Positions 23,998-33,690 of a stretch of DNA of 64,000 nucleotides are shown one piece after another. The first letter of the stretch is position 1. Every line of letters starts with the position of its first letter. The stretch comes from Sphingomonadaceae bacterium OTU29LAMAA1 (GTDB lineage: Bacteria > Pseudomonadota > Alphaproteobacteria > Sphingomonadales > Sphingomonadaceae): assembly GCA_024072375.1 (NCBI GenBank), contig CP099617.1, forward strand, positions 2,336,001 through 2,400,000, written 5' to 3'. Under the pieces are notes generated by a model. It made no database searches and was not told where the DNA came from. It saw nothing but the letters and a program-made list of their open reading frames with translations. Made by a program: the position numbers and the translations under genes.

Positions 23998-25092
23998 TCA
24001 GGCTGGCGGCGCGTCACGCGCATCGGGGTTTGCGACCGGGCGGCCCTCGCGCTGTTCGGTCAGGATCTGCCAGCCGGCGATGAACAGCGCCGCGACCAGA
24101 GGGCCGACGACGATGCCGCTCAGCCCGGCGACCTCGATACCGCCGAGCGTGGTGACCAGCACCAGCCAGTCGGGAATGCCGGTGTCTCGGCCGACCAGCA
24201 TCGGGCGCAGGATATTGTCGGCTAGGCCGATCACCGCCACGCCCGACACGATCACGACCACGCCCTGCCACACCGCACCCGTTGCCAGCAGGTAGATGGC
24301 CACCGGCCCCCAGACGAGCGCCGGGCCAACCGCGGGCAGCAGCGCGACCAGCGCCATCAACAGGCCCCATAGCAGCGCCGCCGGCACACCAACGATCCAG
24401 AAGGTGATTGCGCCCAGCGCGCCCTGAACGAGGGCGACGACAACCGACCCTTTGATCGTGGCGCGGACGACGGACACGAACTTGCCGAGCAACCGGTCGG
24501 CCACATCGCGCTGCAGCGGCAGCGCGTCGCGGATCGCGGGGGCGAGGCGCTCGCCGTCACGCAACAGAAAATAGGTGACGTAAAGGCCGACGCCGAACGC
24601 CAGCAGGAAGGCCGCCGCATTGCGTCCGATCGACAGCGCCTGGGCAGCGATCGACTGGAAACTGCTGCGGAAGCCCTGTGCGATACGAGCCTGCGCACGG
24701 TCGAAGCTGCCGAGACCGGCCCGGTCGAGCGGGCGCTGCACCCACTGCGGCAGCCCGTCATGCACCTGTTTGAAATAGGTCGCGAAGTCGATCTGGCCGG
24801 TCTGAATCTTGGCATAGACGCCGGCGGACTGGTCGACGACCATCCCGGTGATCGCGAGCGCCGGTATGATGACGGCGATCAGGATGATGAGCAGCGTCGC
24901 CGCGGCGGCGAGGTTGCGTCGGCCGGGCCAGCGCGTCAGCAGCCACTGGAACAGCGACTGGAACAGGATCGCCGCCAGCACCGCCCACAGCAGTGCGCCG
25001 GCAAACGAGGATACGACCAGCATCAGCCCGAGCGTGATAATCGCCAGGAACAGGATAAGCCCGCCCGATTCGAGCCGTCGTCTGTCGATCAC
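23998..25092 (-). CDS. AI-2E family transporter
   Basis: Membrane protein of 364 residues with the eight-segment layout of the AI-2E exporter (TqsA/PerM) family. Recognised stretches are AAAATLLIILIAVIIPALAI near the N-terminus and the C-terminal GLADNILRPMLVGRDTGIPDWLVLVTTLGGIEVAGLSGIVVGPLVAAL. Substrates are rarely known for this family. The start is GTG 25092, with AAGGGGG six bases upstream; longer in-frame extensions have no support. It is convergent with the DUF177 gene, 3 bp apart. Confidence 0.9.
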   Translation of the reverse strand: MIDRRRLESGGLILFLAIITLGLMLVVSSFAGALLWAVLAAILFQSLFQWLLTRWPGRRNLAAAATLLIILIAVIIPALAITGMVVDQSAGVYAKIQTGQIDFATYFKQVHDGLPQWVQRPLDRAGLGSFDRAQARIAQGFRSSFQSIAAQALSIGRNAAAFLLAFGVGLYVTYFLLRDGERLAPAIRDALPLQRDVADRLLGKFVSVVRATIKGSVVVALVQGALGAITFWIVGVPAALLWGLLMALVALLPAVGPALVWGPVAIYLLATGAVWQGVVVIVSGVAVIGLADNILRPMLVGRDTGIPDWLVLVTTLGGIEVAGLSGIVVGPLVAALFIAGWQILTEQREGRPVANPDARDAPPA

Positions 25093-25237
25093 CTGTGTCC
25101 CCCTTGCGCATGCATGCGTCTTGGCTGAACACTTTAGCGCCGTTTCGGGTCCGTTATGGGTGAGGCGGGTCGAGAGGGCGGCGATGAACTGGCGCCTTGC
25201 CGCGGTATTCCCGAATGTAAGGGGCTCACCTTTCACC

Positions 25238-25341
25238 CGTCATCCCGGCGGACGCCGGGACCCATGGCCTCGCACCGCTGCTGGCATGCGCAACTACCAA
25301 CCGTTCGAAACCATTGGTCCCGGCGTTCGCCGGGATGACGG
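25238..25341. repeat. Inverted palindromic repeat (CATCCCGGCG family)
   Basis: Left arm CGTCATCCCGGCGGACGCC and right arm GGCGTTCGCCGGGATGACG flank a 45-bp unique centre. The design is the same as at 12939-13036. Region 25093-25392 contains no gene; this repeat fills a third of it. Confidence 0.85.
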
Positions 25342-25392
25342 ATGGGGGGCGAGCGTCAGGCGTAGATTACTCAGCGCCCTGTTCAGGCGCGT

Positions 25393-25932
25393 TCAATCCT
25401 CGTCCGGCCCTAGGGTCGCATCCAGATCGCGCGGGCGGATGTAGCGGGTCAGCGTCGCGCGGCCGGCCGCCGCGTCGTCCCAGCCGGTGATCGCCAGCGT
25501 CATCTCCGCCATCGTCGCAGTCGGGTATTTCTCCTCCACGAGCGTGCGCAGGCCGTCCGCCGCTTCGGGCACCAGCATCAGCACCAGGTCTTCGAGACCG
25601 GGATTGTGCCCGACCAGCAGCACTCGATCGGCATCGGCGGGCAGTTCGTGGACGACATCGAGCAACGTCGCGGCGGAGGCGAGATAGATGCGCCGTTCCC
25701 ATACCGGCGCCAGCTTGCGGCCATAGCCCGCCACCACCGCGTCCAGCGTCTCGCCGACGCGGATCGCGGGAGAGGCGACGATGTGGTCGAACTCCAGCCC
25801 CAGATCGCGCAGGTTGCGGCCGACGGTCTGCGCGGCGCGCTTGCCCTTGGCATTGAGCGGGCGATCGAAGTCGCGGGTCACCGGATCGTCCCAGCCGGAC
25901 TTGGCGTGGCGCAGCAGCGTCAGCGTCTTCAA
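25393..25932 (-). CDS. SixA-like histidine phosphatase
   Basis: 179-residue histidine-phosphatase-superfamily protein. The phosphohistidine motif is LLRHAKSGWDD, with a second His in LLVGHNPGLEDL. Family members such as SixA remove phosphate from phosphohistidine proteins, for example in the phosphotransferase or phosphorelay systems. Translation probably starts at TTG 25932, which overlaps the upstream helicase stop codon (TTGA) and has GGAGAG upstream, so expression is coupled to the helicase. Confidence 0.87.
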   Translation of the reverse strand: MKTLTLLRHAKSGWDDPVTRDFDRPLNAKGKRAAQTVGRNLRDLGLEFDHIVASPAIRVGETLDAVVAGYGRKLAPVWERRIYLASAATLLDVVHELPADADRVLLVGHNPGLEDLVLMLVPEAADGLRTLVEEKYPTATMAEMTLAITGWDDAAAGRATLTRYIRPRDLDATLGPDED

Positions 25933-28646
25933 CCGGTCTCTCCGTGCTCGATCGCGGGAGCCGCCTCTTGCCCTATGTCAGTGTCCAAGGAAAGCCGCGC
26001 GCGCACGCGGGTCACCGCTTCGTCGAGCGTGACACGGGTGATCCCGACTCCAGCCGGGAATGCGGAGAGCAAGCGCGACGGCATCGCTGCCGACAGCATG
26101 ACGAACGCGCCACGATCGTCGGCGCGGCGGATCAGGCGACCGAAGGCCTGCGCCAACCGCGCCCTGACGATGCGGTCGTCGTACGCCGACCCGCCGCCCG
26201 CGAGCCGCCGCGCGGCGTGGAGCACACTCGGTTTGGGCCATGGCACGCCCTCCATCACCACCAGCCGCAGCGACGATCCCGGCACGTCCACCCCGTCGCG
26301 CAACGCATCGGTGCCGAGCAGCGACGACGCCGGATCGTCGCGGAAGATGTCGACCAACGTGCCGGTATCGATCGGATCGACGTGCTGCGCGTGGAGCGGC
26401 AGCCCTTCGCGCGCCAGCCGGTCGGCGATGCGGCCATGCACGCCGCGCAGCCGGCGGATCGCGGTGAACAGCCCCAATGTGCCGCCGCCCGCCGCGAGGA
26501 TCAGCCGCGCATAGGCGTTGGCGAGCGCGGGCAGGTCGCCGCGCTTGACGTCGGTGACGATCAGCACCTCGGCATGCGCGGGATAGTCGAATGGGCTCTT
26601 CGCCTCGAACCGCGATGGCGCGCGGGCGAGGTGCGGCGCGCCGACGCGCGCCTCCGCGGTGTTCCAGTCGCCGCCGCCGGTGAGCGTCGCCGAAGTAACC
26701 AAAGCACCGTGGGCAGGTTTCAGCACGATCTCGGCGAAGGGCTTGGTCGGGTCGAGCCAGTGGCGGTGGAGGCCGATGTCATACTCGCGACCCTCGACGC
26801 GATCGACCGCGAGCCAGTCGACATGCGCGGGGTCGACCGGGCCGCCGACGCGGGCGAGCAGCGATAGCCACGCCGCGACCGTCTCCGCGCGCCAGCCGAT
26901 CGAGGCGATCGCGCCCTCGACGCGGGCGCGGGCGGGTGCGTCCATCCAGTCGGGGGCTTCGGCCAGCACCGCTTCCAGCCGCCGGCCGAGCGTCACGAGC
27001 GGGCGGACGAGCGCATCGAGCGCCGCGGCGGCGGGTGCGGCGGCCTCGATCAGTTCGGGCGTCGGTTCGGCGAGTTCGGTTTCGAGGCCATAGCCAGCAT
27101 CGCCCGGCTGTTCGGCACGCGCGTAGGTCAGGCCACGGACGGCGGCGAGCAGATGCTCGATCGGCCCGAACGGCGCGCCCTCCGCGATCCGGCCGAGCCA
27201 GCCGTCGGCGGCGAGGTGGCGCGCCGCCTCGACCGCGTCCTGGATCGCGATGCCGCCCTGTTCGTCGTAGCTCGCGACGTCGGACAGCCGCGCCTGCAAC
27301 CCCCGCCGGCGGCCGCGGCCGCCGCTTTCCGGGCCGAGAATCCAGCGGCGCAGCTCGATCGTCTCCTGGCCCGTCAGCGCGGTGGCGAACATCGAATCGG
27401 CCGCTTCGAACAGGTGATGCCCCTCGTCGAAGACGTAGCGGGTCGGGCGCGTCGAGGTTTCGCGACCGCGGGCGGCGTTGACCATGACCAACGCGTGGTT
27501 GGCGATCACGACATCGGCCTCGGCGGAGGCGCGGGCGGCGCGCTCGATGAAGCATTTCCGGTAATGCGGGCAGCCGGCGTAGACGCATTCGCCGCGCCGG
27601 TCGGTCAGCGCCGCGGGGCCGTTGCGGCGGAACAGGGTCGGCAGCCAGCCCGGCAGGTCGCCGCCGACCATGTCGCCGTCGGCGCTATACGCCGCCCAGC
27701 GCGCGACCAGTTGCGCAAGGATCGCGGCGCGGCCGGCGAACCCGCCCTGTAACGCATCCTCGAGGTTGAGGAGGCACAGGTAATTCTCGCGGCCCTTGCG
27801 CGTTACCACCTTTTGCCGGCGGATCGCGGGGTCGGGGTAGACGCGCTCGGTTTCCTTGGAGAGCTGGCGTTGCAGCGCCTTGGTATAGGTGCTGATCCAC
27901 ACCGCCCCGCCGGCACGCTCGGCCCACAAGGATGCGGGGGCGAGATAGCCCAGGGTCTTGCCGATCCCGGTGCCGGCTTCGGCCAGCACGAGGTTGGGCG
28001 AATCGCGCATCGCCCTCGGCGCGAAGGCGTCGGTCGCGGCGGCAGCGAAGGCGCGCTGGCCCAGCCGTTCCTCGGCGCCATGGCCGGTCAGGTCGGCGAG
28101 CCGCGCCTCGGCATCGGCGGGCGGGATCGTCGCGGTCAGCGGCGCGGGGCGCGGCGCCTGTTCCTCCCATTCGGGCAGTTTCGCGAACAGCCAGCGTTCG
28201 TTGACCTGAGGCTTGGCGAGTAAAGGCCCGATCGCGGGCGCCCACGGCCAGCGCAGCCGGGTGAGCGACTGCGCCGCGGTCCACGCACCCTCGCGCTCGG
28301 GCCAATCGCCCTGCGGCACCGCGAGCAGCGCGGCGGCGGCTTCGCGGAGGAAGGCGGCGACATCCTCGTCCTTGTCCGGCGGCGACAGATCGACCGCGCG
28401 CGCGAGCCCCTTCGGCGTCGGCACCGCGAATCGCGCCGGATGGAGGAAGGCGAACAATTCGAGCAGGTCGAGCCCCGACAGCTCCGGATAGCCGAGCCGC
28501 AACCCGACCAGCGGTGCATTGAGCAGCAGCACCGGCGTGTCCGCGGCGATGCGGATCGCCTCACCGCGCCCGATCGGCCGCGTGCCCTCTGCATTGGCGA
28601 TCCAGATGCCGCCGTGGCTGGCGTGGATGGCGGGATAGGGGATCAC
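25929..28646 (-). CDS. DinG/XPD-type ATP-dependent DNA helicase
   Basis: 905-residue superfamily 2 helicase. Walker A is AEAGTGIGKTLGYLAPASLW. Four cysteines expected for an iron-sulfur cluster are seen (NYLCLLN, ECVYAGCPHYRKC). The Walker B box is DEGHHLFEAADS, and the C-terminal helicase motifs include the QAFGRLIRRADDRGAFVMLS region. The N-terminal 200 residues form an accessory domain that matches alphaproteobacterial long DinG-like proteins. It probably resolves R-loops or other DNA damage structures. It is transcribed with sixA. Confidence 0.92.
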   Translation of the reverse strand: MIPYPAIHASHGGIWIANAEGTRPIGRGEAIRIAADTPVLLLNAPLVGLRLGYPELSGLDLLELFAFLHPARFAVPTPKGLARAVDLSPPDKDEDVAAFLREAAAALLAVPQGDWPEREGAWTAAQSLTRLRWPWAPAIGPLLAKPQVNERWLFAKLPEWEEQAPRPAPLTATIPPADAEARLADLTGHGAEERLGQRAFAAAATDAFAPRAMRDSPNLVLAEAGTGIGKTLGYLAPASLWAERAGGAVWISTYTKALQRQLSKETERVYPDPAIRRQKVVTRKGRENYLCLLNLEDALQGGFAGRAAILAQLVARWAAYSADGDMVGGDLPGWLPTLFRRNGPAALTDRRGECVYAGCPHYRKCFIERAARASAEADVVIANHALVMVNAARGRETSTRPTRYVFDEGHHLFEAADSMFATALTGQETIELRRWILGPESGGRGRRRGLQARLSDVASYDEQGGIAIQDAVEAARHLAADGWLGRIAEGAPFGPIEHLLAAVRGLTYARAEQPGDAGYGLETELAEPTPELIEAAAPAAAALDALVRPLVTLGRRLEAVLAEAPDWMDAPARARVEGAIASIGWRAETVAAWLSLLARVGGPVDPAHVDWLAVDRVEGREYDIGLHRHWLDPTKPFAEIVLKPAHGALVTSATLTGGGDWNTAEARVGAPHLARAPSRFEAKSPFDYPAHAEVLIVTDVKRGDLPALANAYARLILAAGGGTLGLFTAIRRLRGVHGRIADRLAREGLPLHAQHVDPIDTGTLVDIFRDDPASSLLGTDALRDGVDVPGSSLRLVVMEGVPWPKPSVLHAARRLAGGGSAYDDRIVRARLAQAFGRLIRRADDRGAFVMLSAAMPSRLLSAFPAGVGITRVTLDEAVTRVRARLSLDTDIGQEAAPAIEHGETG

Positions 28647-28691
28647 GGGATCGTCCTTACCGTGGAACGAACCGAAAACACCAGAGCGAGG

Positions 28692-29258
28692 TTACAGGAT
28701 ACCCGCGCCGTTCACGGTCAGGTTGGGCAGCGTCACGCTGTGGATGTCGCCCGCCAGCGGTACGATGCGCGTTTCGCGGTAGTCGCCGTCGGCAGGGGTC
28801 CAGAATTGATGAACCTGCCGACGTTCCACGTCGACCACCCAATATTCGGGAATGCCGTGTTCGGCGTACAAGTGCCTCTTGACGCTGAGGTCTGTCGAAA
28901 GCGATGCATTTGCAACCTCGATCACGATCGCGATATCGCCTGCCTGCCAATAGTTCGTCTCGATCTGCGATGCCGCCACTACGACGTCCGGTGTTGGCAT
29001 ATCATGTGGGGGAAGCGCCACACTGACACCGACGAAGGCGTCCATCCAAGGGGCGATGACCTGTAGCAACGGGCGCAGCCGCCACAGCAATTCCGATGTT
29101 AACCGGGTATGGTCACGGTCCTTCGGACGGGTCATCAAGACCTGTCCATCGATCATTTCGACGCGCTGCATCGCGAACGCTTCCGCGGCGGCGAGCAGTT
29201 CATAATGCTCGATGTGCAGCCTGAACCGCTGAGGGTCGCCGGGAGGCAGCGTAGCCAT
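28692..29258 (-). CDS. Uma2 family (DUF820) putative nuclease-fold protein
   Basis: 188-residue PD-(D/E)XK-like Uma2 protein. The opening region ELLAAAEAFAMQRVEMIDGQVLMTRP, the PTPDVVV motif, the AIVIEVANASLSTDLSVKRHLYAEHGIPEYWVVD core with the predicted catalytic Glu and Lys, and the C-terminal strands are all typical. Uma2 proteins are very abundant in cyanobacteria and sporadic elsewhere; their activity is not established. ATG 29258 has GGAG five bases upstream. It is a singleton, divergent from lysS by 54 bp. Confidence 0.85.
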   Translation of the reverse strand: MATLPPGDPQRFRLHIEHYELLAAAEAFAMQRVEMIDGQVLMTRPKDRDHTRLTSELLWRLRPLLQVIAPWMDAFVGVSVALPPHDMPTPDVVVAASQIETNYWQAGDIAIVIEVANASLSTDLSVKRHLYAEHGIPEYWVVDVERRQVHQFWTPADGDYRETRIVPLAGDIHSVTLPNLTVNGAGIL

Positions 29259-29312
29259 GGCACTCCATAGCATTTGCGCTTCGGCGCGCGAAGCGGCAGA
29301 TGCGCGAGCACT

Positions 29313-30890
29313 ATGACCGATACCGATCTGCGCTCCGCTGCCCTCGACTCCAAGGCCTGGCCGTATGAGGAGGCGCGCAAGCTGCTCAAGCGCTATTCTA
29401 ACGGCAAGCCCGGCGGCGAGGCGATCCTGTTCGAGACCGGCTACGGGCCGTCGGGCCTGCCGCATATCGGTACGTTCAATGAAGTGCTGCGCACGACGAT
29501 GGTGCGCAACGCCTTCCATGCGCTGTCGGACCAGCCCACGCGGTTGATCGCGTTCAGCGACGACATGGACGGCCTGCGCAAGGTGCCGGACAACGTGCCG
29601 AACGGCGACATGCTGCGCGCGCATCTCGGCAAGCCATTGACGCGCATCCCCGATCCGTTCGGCAAGTTCGACAGCTTTGCTGCGCACAACAATGCGATGC
29701 TGCGGCAATTCCTCGACCGGTTCGGGTTCGACTATGAGTTCGCCTCGTCCACCGACTATTACGAGGGCGGCAAGTTCGACGACGCCATCAAGGGGGTGCT
29801 GCGGCATTACCAGGGCATCCTTGATGTCATGCTGCCGACGCTGCGTGCCGAGCGGCGCGAGACGTACTCGCCGGTGCTCCCCGTAAGCCCGGTGACGGGC
29901 GTGGTGTTGCAGGTGCCGGTCGAGGTGGTCGATGCGGAGGCCGGTACGATCGCCTTCGTCGACGAGAGCGGCGAGCGGATCGTGCAATCGGCGCTGGGCG
30001 GCCTTTCGAAGCTGCAATGGAAGGTCGACTGGGCGATGCGCTGGGTCGCGCTGGGCGTCGATTACGAGATGGCGGGCAAGGACCTGATCGATTCGGTGAC
30101 GCAATCGTCGAAGATCGCGCGCGTTTTGGGTGGTCGTCCGCCGGAAGGCTTCAATTACGAGATGTTCCTCGACGAGAAGGGCGAGAAGATCTCCAAGTCC
30201 AAGGGCAACGGCCTGTCGCTGGACCAGTGGCTGACCTATGGTCCGGAGGAGAGCCTGGCGTTCTTCGCCTATCGCGAGCCCAAGAAGGCGAAGTCGCTGC
30301 ATTTCGGCGTGATCCCGCGCGCGGTCGACGATTACTGGCAGTTCCGTGGCAATTACCCGACGCAGGATATCAAGCAGCGGCTCGGCAACCCGGTCCACCA
30401 CATCCATGACGGCAAGGTGCCGGAGGCGACGCTGCCGGTGACGTTCGGGCTGTTGCTCAACCTGGTCGGCGTGATGGGCGAGGCGAGCAAGGAGCAGGTC
30501 TGGGGCTATCTGCGGAATTACGTGCCGGATGCGACGCCGGAACGCGATCCGGAGTTGGACCGCCTGATCGGCTATGCGCTGGCCTATGCGCGCGATTTCG
30601 TCGCACCGACGTTGCAACGGCGGGCGCCGGAGGGTGTCGAGGTGGAGGCGCTGCGACGGCTGGATGCCGATCTGGCGGCACTGGCCGGGGATGCGAGTGC
30701 CGAGGATATCCAGAACGTCGTCTACGAGATCGGCAAGACGGGCGGGTTCGAGAATCTACGCGACTGGTTCAAGGCTTTGTACGAGACGCTGCTGGGGTCG
30801 GAGCAGGGGCCGCGGATGGGGAGCTTCATCGCTTTGTACGGCGTGGCGAACAGCCGGCGGTTGATCGGCGAGGCTTTGGCGAAGGTCTGA
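29313..30890 (+). CDS. lysS: Lysyl-tRNA synthetase, class I
   Basis: Class I lysyl-tRNA synthetase (LysK type) of 525 residues, the version typical of archaea and alphaproteobacteria. The HIGH-like motif is [18 protein letters not shown] and the KMSKS-like motif is [20 protein letters not shown]. It attaches lysine to tRNA-Lys. ATG 29313 opens [21 protein letters not shown], matching relatives. It is followed by a long repetitive intergenic stretch. Confidence 0.96.
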   Translation: MTDTDLRSAALDSKAWPYEEARKLLKRYSNGKPGGEAILFETGYGPSGLPHIGTFNEVLRTTMVRNAFHALSDQPTRLIAFSDDMDGLRKVPDNVPNGDMLRAHLGKPLTRIPDPFGKFDSFAAHNNAMLRQFLDRFGFDYEFASSTDYYEGGKFDDAIKGVLRHYQGILDVMLPTLRAERRETYSPVLPVSPVTGVVLQVPVEVVDAEAGTIAFVDESGERIVQSALGGLSKLQWKVDWAMRWVALGVDYEMAGKDLIDSVTQSSKIARVLGGRPPEGFNYEMFLDEKGEKISKSKGNGLSLDQWLTYGPEESLAFFAYREPKKAKSLHFGVIPRAVDDYWQFRGNYPTQDIKQRLGNPVHHIHDGKVPEATLPVTFGLLLNLVGVMGEASKEQVWGYLRNYVPDATPERDPELDRLIGYALAYARDFVAPTLQRRAPEGVEVEALRRLDADLAALAGDASAEDIQNVVYEIGKTGGFENLRDWFKALYETLLGSEQGPRMGSFIALYGVANSRRLIGEALAKV

Positions 30891-30898
30891 AGACGGTT

Positions 30899-31046
30899 GA
30901 TTCACGCGGACGCGGAGGCGCGGAGATGTTGCGCCTGCCGCGACTGCGGCTTTCCTCATCTTCGTTGCAGCTTGAGCGTCGCCCGAGAGGGAAGGTTAAA
31001 GCTGCCGCGAGCGCAATCTCCGCGCCTCCGCATCTCCGCGTGAATC
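30899..31046. repeat. Long inverted repeat of CGCGGAG units after lysS
   Basis: The arm GATTCACGCGGACGCGGAGG (start at 30899) recurs inverted and nearly identical at 31016-31046, separated by 88 bp. The remainder of 30891-31270 contains further CGCGGAGG-rich arms (about 31060-31185) and no open gene. Similar CGCGGAGACGCGGAG sequence recurs at 51.9 kb. The role is unknown; transcription termination or mRNA stabilisation is possible. Confidence 0.75.
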
Positions 31047-31270
31047 CAACTTTCTTTTTTGCGCGCAGAGGCGCGGAGGACGCAGAGAAGATGTGATTGA
31101 CGCCGGTGTTTCAGCTCTGCCGCTCTCGGTTACGAATTGAAGCTGCCGCGGACTAGATTCTCTGCGCCCTGTGCGCCTCCGCGCGCACCACCGACTTCGC
31201 TACCGGAACCACGCCCCTGCCCTCCCGTTACGCTTGCTGCGTTGCAGCAAAGCCGGTTAGGGCAGGTTTT

Positions 31271-32485
31271 ATGACATTACGACAGACTGCCGAGGCGCAT
31301 CCCGGCCTCGTCCACCTTGCGCTCGCCATGGGCGGGTTCGCGATCGGGACCACCGAATTCGCGGCGATGAGCCTTGAGCCCGACCTTGCGCGCGGCCTGG
31401 GCATCGATGCGCCGGCGGTCGGGCATGTCATTTCCGCTTATGCGCTGGGGGTGGTCGTCGGTGCGCCAACGATCGCTGTGCTGTCGGCGCGGATGTCGCG
31501 GCGGACGTTGTTGATCGGGCTGATGGCGCTGTTCGCGATCGGCAATACCCTGTCCGCGCTCGCGCCGAGCTATGGCTGGATGCTGGCGTTCCGGTTCCTC
31601 GCCGGACTGCCGCACGGTGCATATTTCGGGATCGCGTCGCTGGTCGCCGCCTCGCTGGTGCCCGCCGACCAGCGGACGCAGGCGGTCGGCCGCGTGATGC
31701 TGGGGCTGACCGTGGCAACGATCGTCGGCGTGCCGTTCGCGACGCTGCTGGGGCAGATCGCGAGCTGGCGCTGGGTGTTCGCGCTGGTCGGCGTGCTGGC
31801 GCTGACGACCGCGACGCTGGTCGCGTTGCTCGCACCGATCGACGCGCCCGATCGCAACGCCAGCCCGTTGCGCGAACTCGGTGCCCTGAAGCGCAAGCAG
31901 GTGTGGCTGACGCTCGCCACCGGCGCGATCGGGTTCGGCGGGATGTTCGCGGTCTACACCTATCTCGCCTCGACGCTGATGGAGGTCACCGGCGTGTCGC
32001 CGCGGATGGTGCCGGTGGTGCTCGCGGTGTTCGGCGTCGGCATGACGATCGGCAACCTCGTCGTGCCGCGCTTTGCCGACAAGGCACTGATGCCGACCGC
32101 CGGCGCGCTGCTGCTGTGGTCGGCGGGGGCGCTGGCGCTGTATCCGCTGGCGGCGGGCAATGTGACGACGATGACGCTCGACGTGTTCGCGATCGGGCTG
32201 GGCGGCGCGCTCGGCACGGTGTTGCAGACGCGGCTGATGGACGTTGCCGGCGACGCGCAGGCGCTGGCGGCGGCGATGAACCATTCGGCGTTCAACACCG
32301 CCAATGCGATCGGGCCGTGGCTGGGCGGGCTGGCGATCGCCGGCGGGCTCGGCTGGACCTCGACCGGCATCGTCGGCTGCGCGCTGGCGCTCGGCGGGCT
32401 GGCGATCTGGGCAGTGTCGCTGGCGGTGCAGCGCGGCGGGTTCGGCTTGCCTCGCGGGGCGCAAGCGTTACGCGGGAACGGATGA
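31271..32485 (+). CDS. MFS transporter, AraJ/YdhP-like
   Basis: Twelve-helix major facilitator of 404 residues with a family opening AMGGFAIGTTEFAAMSLEPDLARGL, then ISAYALGVVVGAPTIAVLSARMSRRTLL (motif A region) and RFLAGLPHGAYFGIASLVAASLV. This resembles the arabinose-efflux/AraJ subgroup that exports sugars or drugs. It overlaps the nhaA gene by four bases (ATGA), and begins a four-gene operon: MFS, nhaA, acetylpolyamine amidohydrolase, MFS. Confidence 0.9.
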   Translation: MTLRQTAEAHPGLVHLALAMGGFAIGTTEFAAMSLEPDLARGLGIDAPAVGHVISAYALGVVVGAPTIAVLSARMSRRTLLIGLMALFAIGNTLSALAPSYGWMLAFRFLAGLPHGAYFGIASLVAASLVPADQRTQAVGRVMLGLTVATIVGVPFATLLGQIASWRWVFALVGVLALTTATLVALLAPIDAPDRNASPLRELGALKRKQVWLTLATGAIGFGGMFAVYTYLASTLMEVTGVSPRMVPVVLAVFGVGMTIGNLVVPRFADKALMPTAGALLLWSAGALALYPLAAGNVTTMTLDVFAIGLGGALGTVLQTRLMDVAGDAQALAAAMNHSAFNTANAIGPWLGGLAIAGGLGWTSTGIVGCALALGGLAIWAVSLAVQRGGFGLPRGAQALRGNG

Positions 32486-33690
32486 CGACCAAGGTTTCCC
32501 GCCGCGGCAGCCACAGCGCGCTCCGCGATTTCCTGCACAGCGAGGCGGCGGGCGGTATCGTCCTGATCGCCGCGGCGGTTTGCGCGATGATCGTCGCCAA
32601 CCTGCCGGCCACCGCCCACGGCTACGAAGCGCTGCTGCACCACCGGACCGGCCCGGTGCTGGCGCGCGCGCTGGGGCCGATGAGCGTGCATCTGTGGATC
32701 AACGACGGGCTGATGGCGCTGTTCTTCCTGCTCGTCGGGCTGGAGATCAAGCGCGAGTTCGTCGACGGGCGGCTCGCCAGCGCCGATCGCCGCCGCCTGC
32801 CCTTCATCGCCGCCGTCGCGGGCATGGCGGCGCCGGCGCTCGTCTTCCTGATCGTCGCCGGCGCGGAACCGGGGTTGCAGCCCGGCTGGGCGATCCCCGC
32901 CGCGACCGACATCGCCTTTGCGATCGGCGTGCTGGCGTTGCTCGGCAGCCGGGTGCCGTCGGCGGTCAAGCTGCTGCTGACGACCGTGGCGATCGTCGAC
33001 GACATGGGCGCGGTGGCGATCATCGCGGTGGCCTATACCGAGACGATCCAGGTGCTGAGCCTCGCCGGTGCGGGAGCGGCGCTGGTCGTGCTCTACGTGC
33101 TCAACCGGCGGCAGGTGATGGCATTGTGGCCGTATCTGCTGGTCGGTGCGGGCCTGTGGCTGTTCGTGCTGCAATCGGGCATTCATGCGACGATCGCGGG
33201 CGTGCTGACCGCGATGCTGATCCCTATCCGCAAGTCCCCCGCAGCACCCGACGACGCGACATCGCCGCTGCATCGGCTGGAGCATGCGTTGCACCCCTGG
33301 GTGGCCTTTGCGATCGTGCCGCTGTTCGGATTCGCCAATGCCGGTGTGTCGCTGGCCGGGGCAAGCCTGTCGACGCTGGCCGAGCCTTTGGTGCTCGGCA
33401 TCGCGCTCGGGCTGTTCCTGGGCAAGCAGTTCGGCATCTTCGGCGCGATCTGGGGAGCGGACCGGCTGGGGATCGCGCGGCGGCCGGCCGGCGTCAGCTG
33501 GATGCAGCTCTACGGCATGGCGCTGGTCGCCGGCATCGGCTTCACGATGAGCCTGTTCATCGGCGGACTGGCGTTCGGCGATCCGGCGCTGATCGAGCGG
33601 GTCAAGATCGGCGTGCTGGCGGGATCGATCCTCTCGGCGCTGGCGGGGGTTGCGGTGTTGGCGTCGTCCGGGAAAAAGCGTGCGCCATGA
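32482..33690 (+). CDS. nhaA: Na+/H+ antiporter NhaA
   Basis: NhaA of about 402 residues, a sodium/proton exchanger in the inner membrane. The functional aspartates are in TTVAIVDDMGAVAIIA, and the helix IV region is WAIPAATDIAFAIGVLALLG. The N-terminal LHSEAAGGIVLIAAAVCAMIVAN and C-terminal GIGFTMSLFIGGLAF are canonical. ATG 32482 lies inside the upstream MFS stop overlap, and the stop codon overlaps the start of the next gene by four bases. Confidence 0.96.
   Translation: MTTKVSRRGSHSALRDFLHSEAAGGIVLIAAAVCAMIVANLPATAHGYEALLHHRTGPVLARALGPMSVHLWINDGLMALFFLLVGLEIKREFVDGRLASADRRRLPFIAAVAGMAAPALVFLIVAGAEPGLQPGWAIPAATDIAFAIGVLALLGSRVPSAVKLLLTTVAIVDDMGAVAIIAVAYTETIQVLSLAGAGAALVVLYVLNRRQVMALWPYLLVGAGLWLFVLQSGIHATIAGVLTAMLIPIRKSPAAPDDATSPLHRLEHALHPWVAFAIVPLFGFANAGVSLAGASLSTLAEPLVLGIALGLFLGKQFGIFGAIWGADRLGIARRPAGVSWMQLYGMALVAGIGFTMSLFIGGLAFGDPALIERVKIGVLAGSILSALAGVAVLASSGKKRAP

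Noticed and set aside
30891..31270. Possible CRISPR or tandem array from CGCGGAG repeats
   Set aside because: Units are degenerate, inverted and unevenly spaced, with no uniform spacers and no cas genes.
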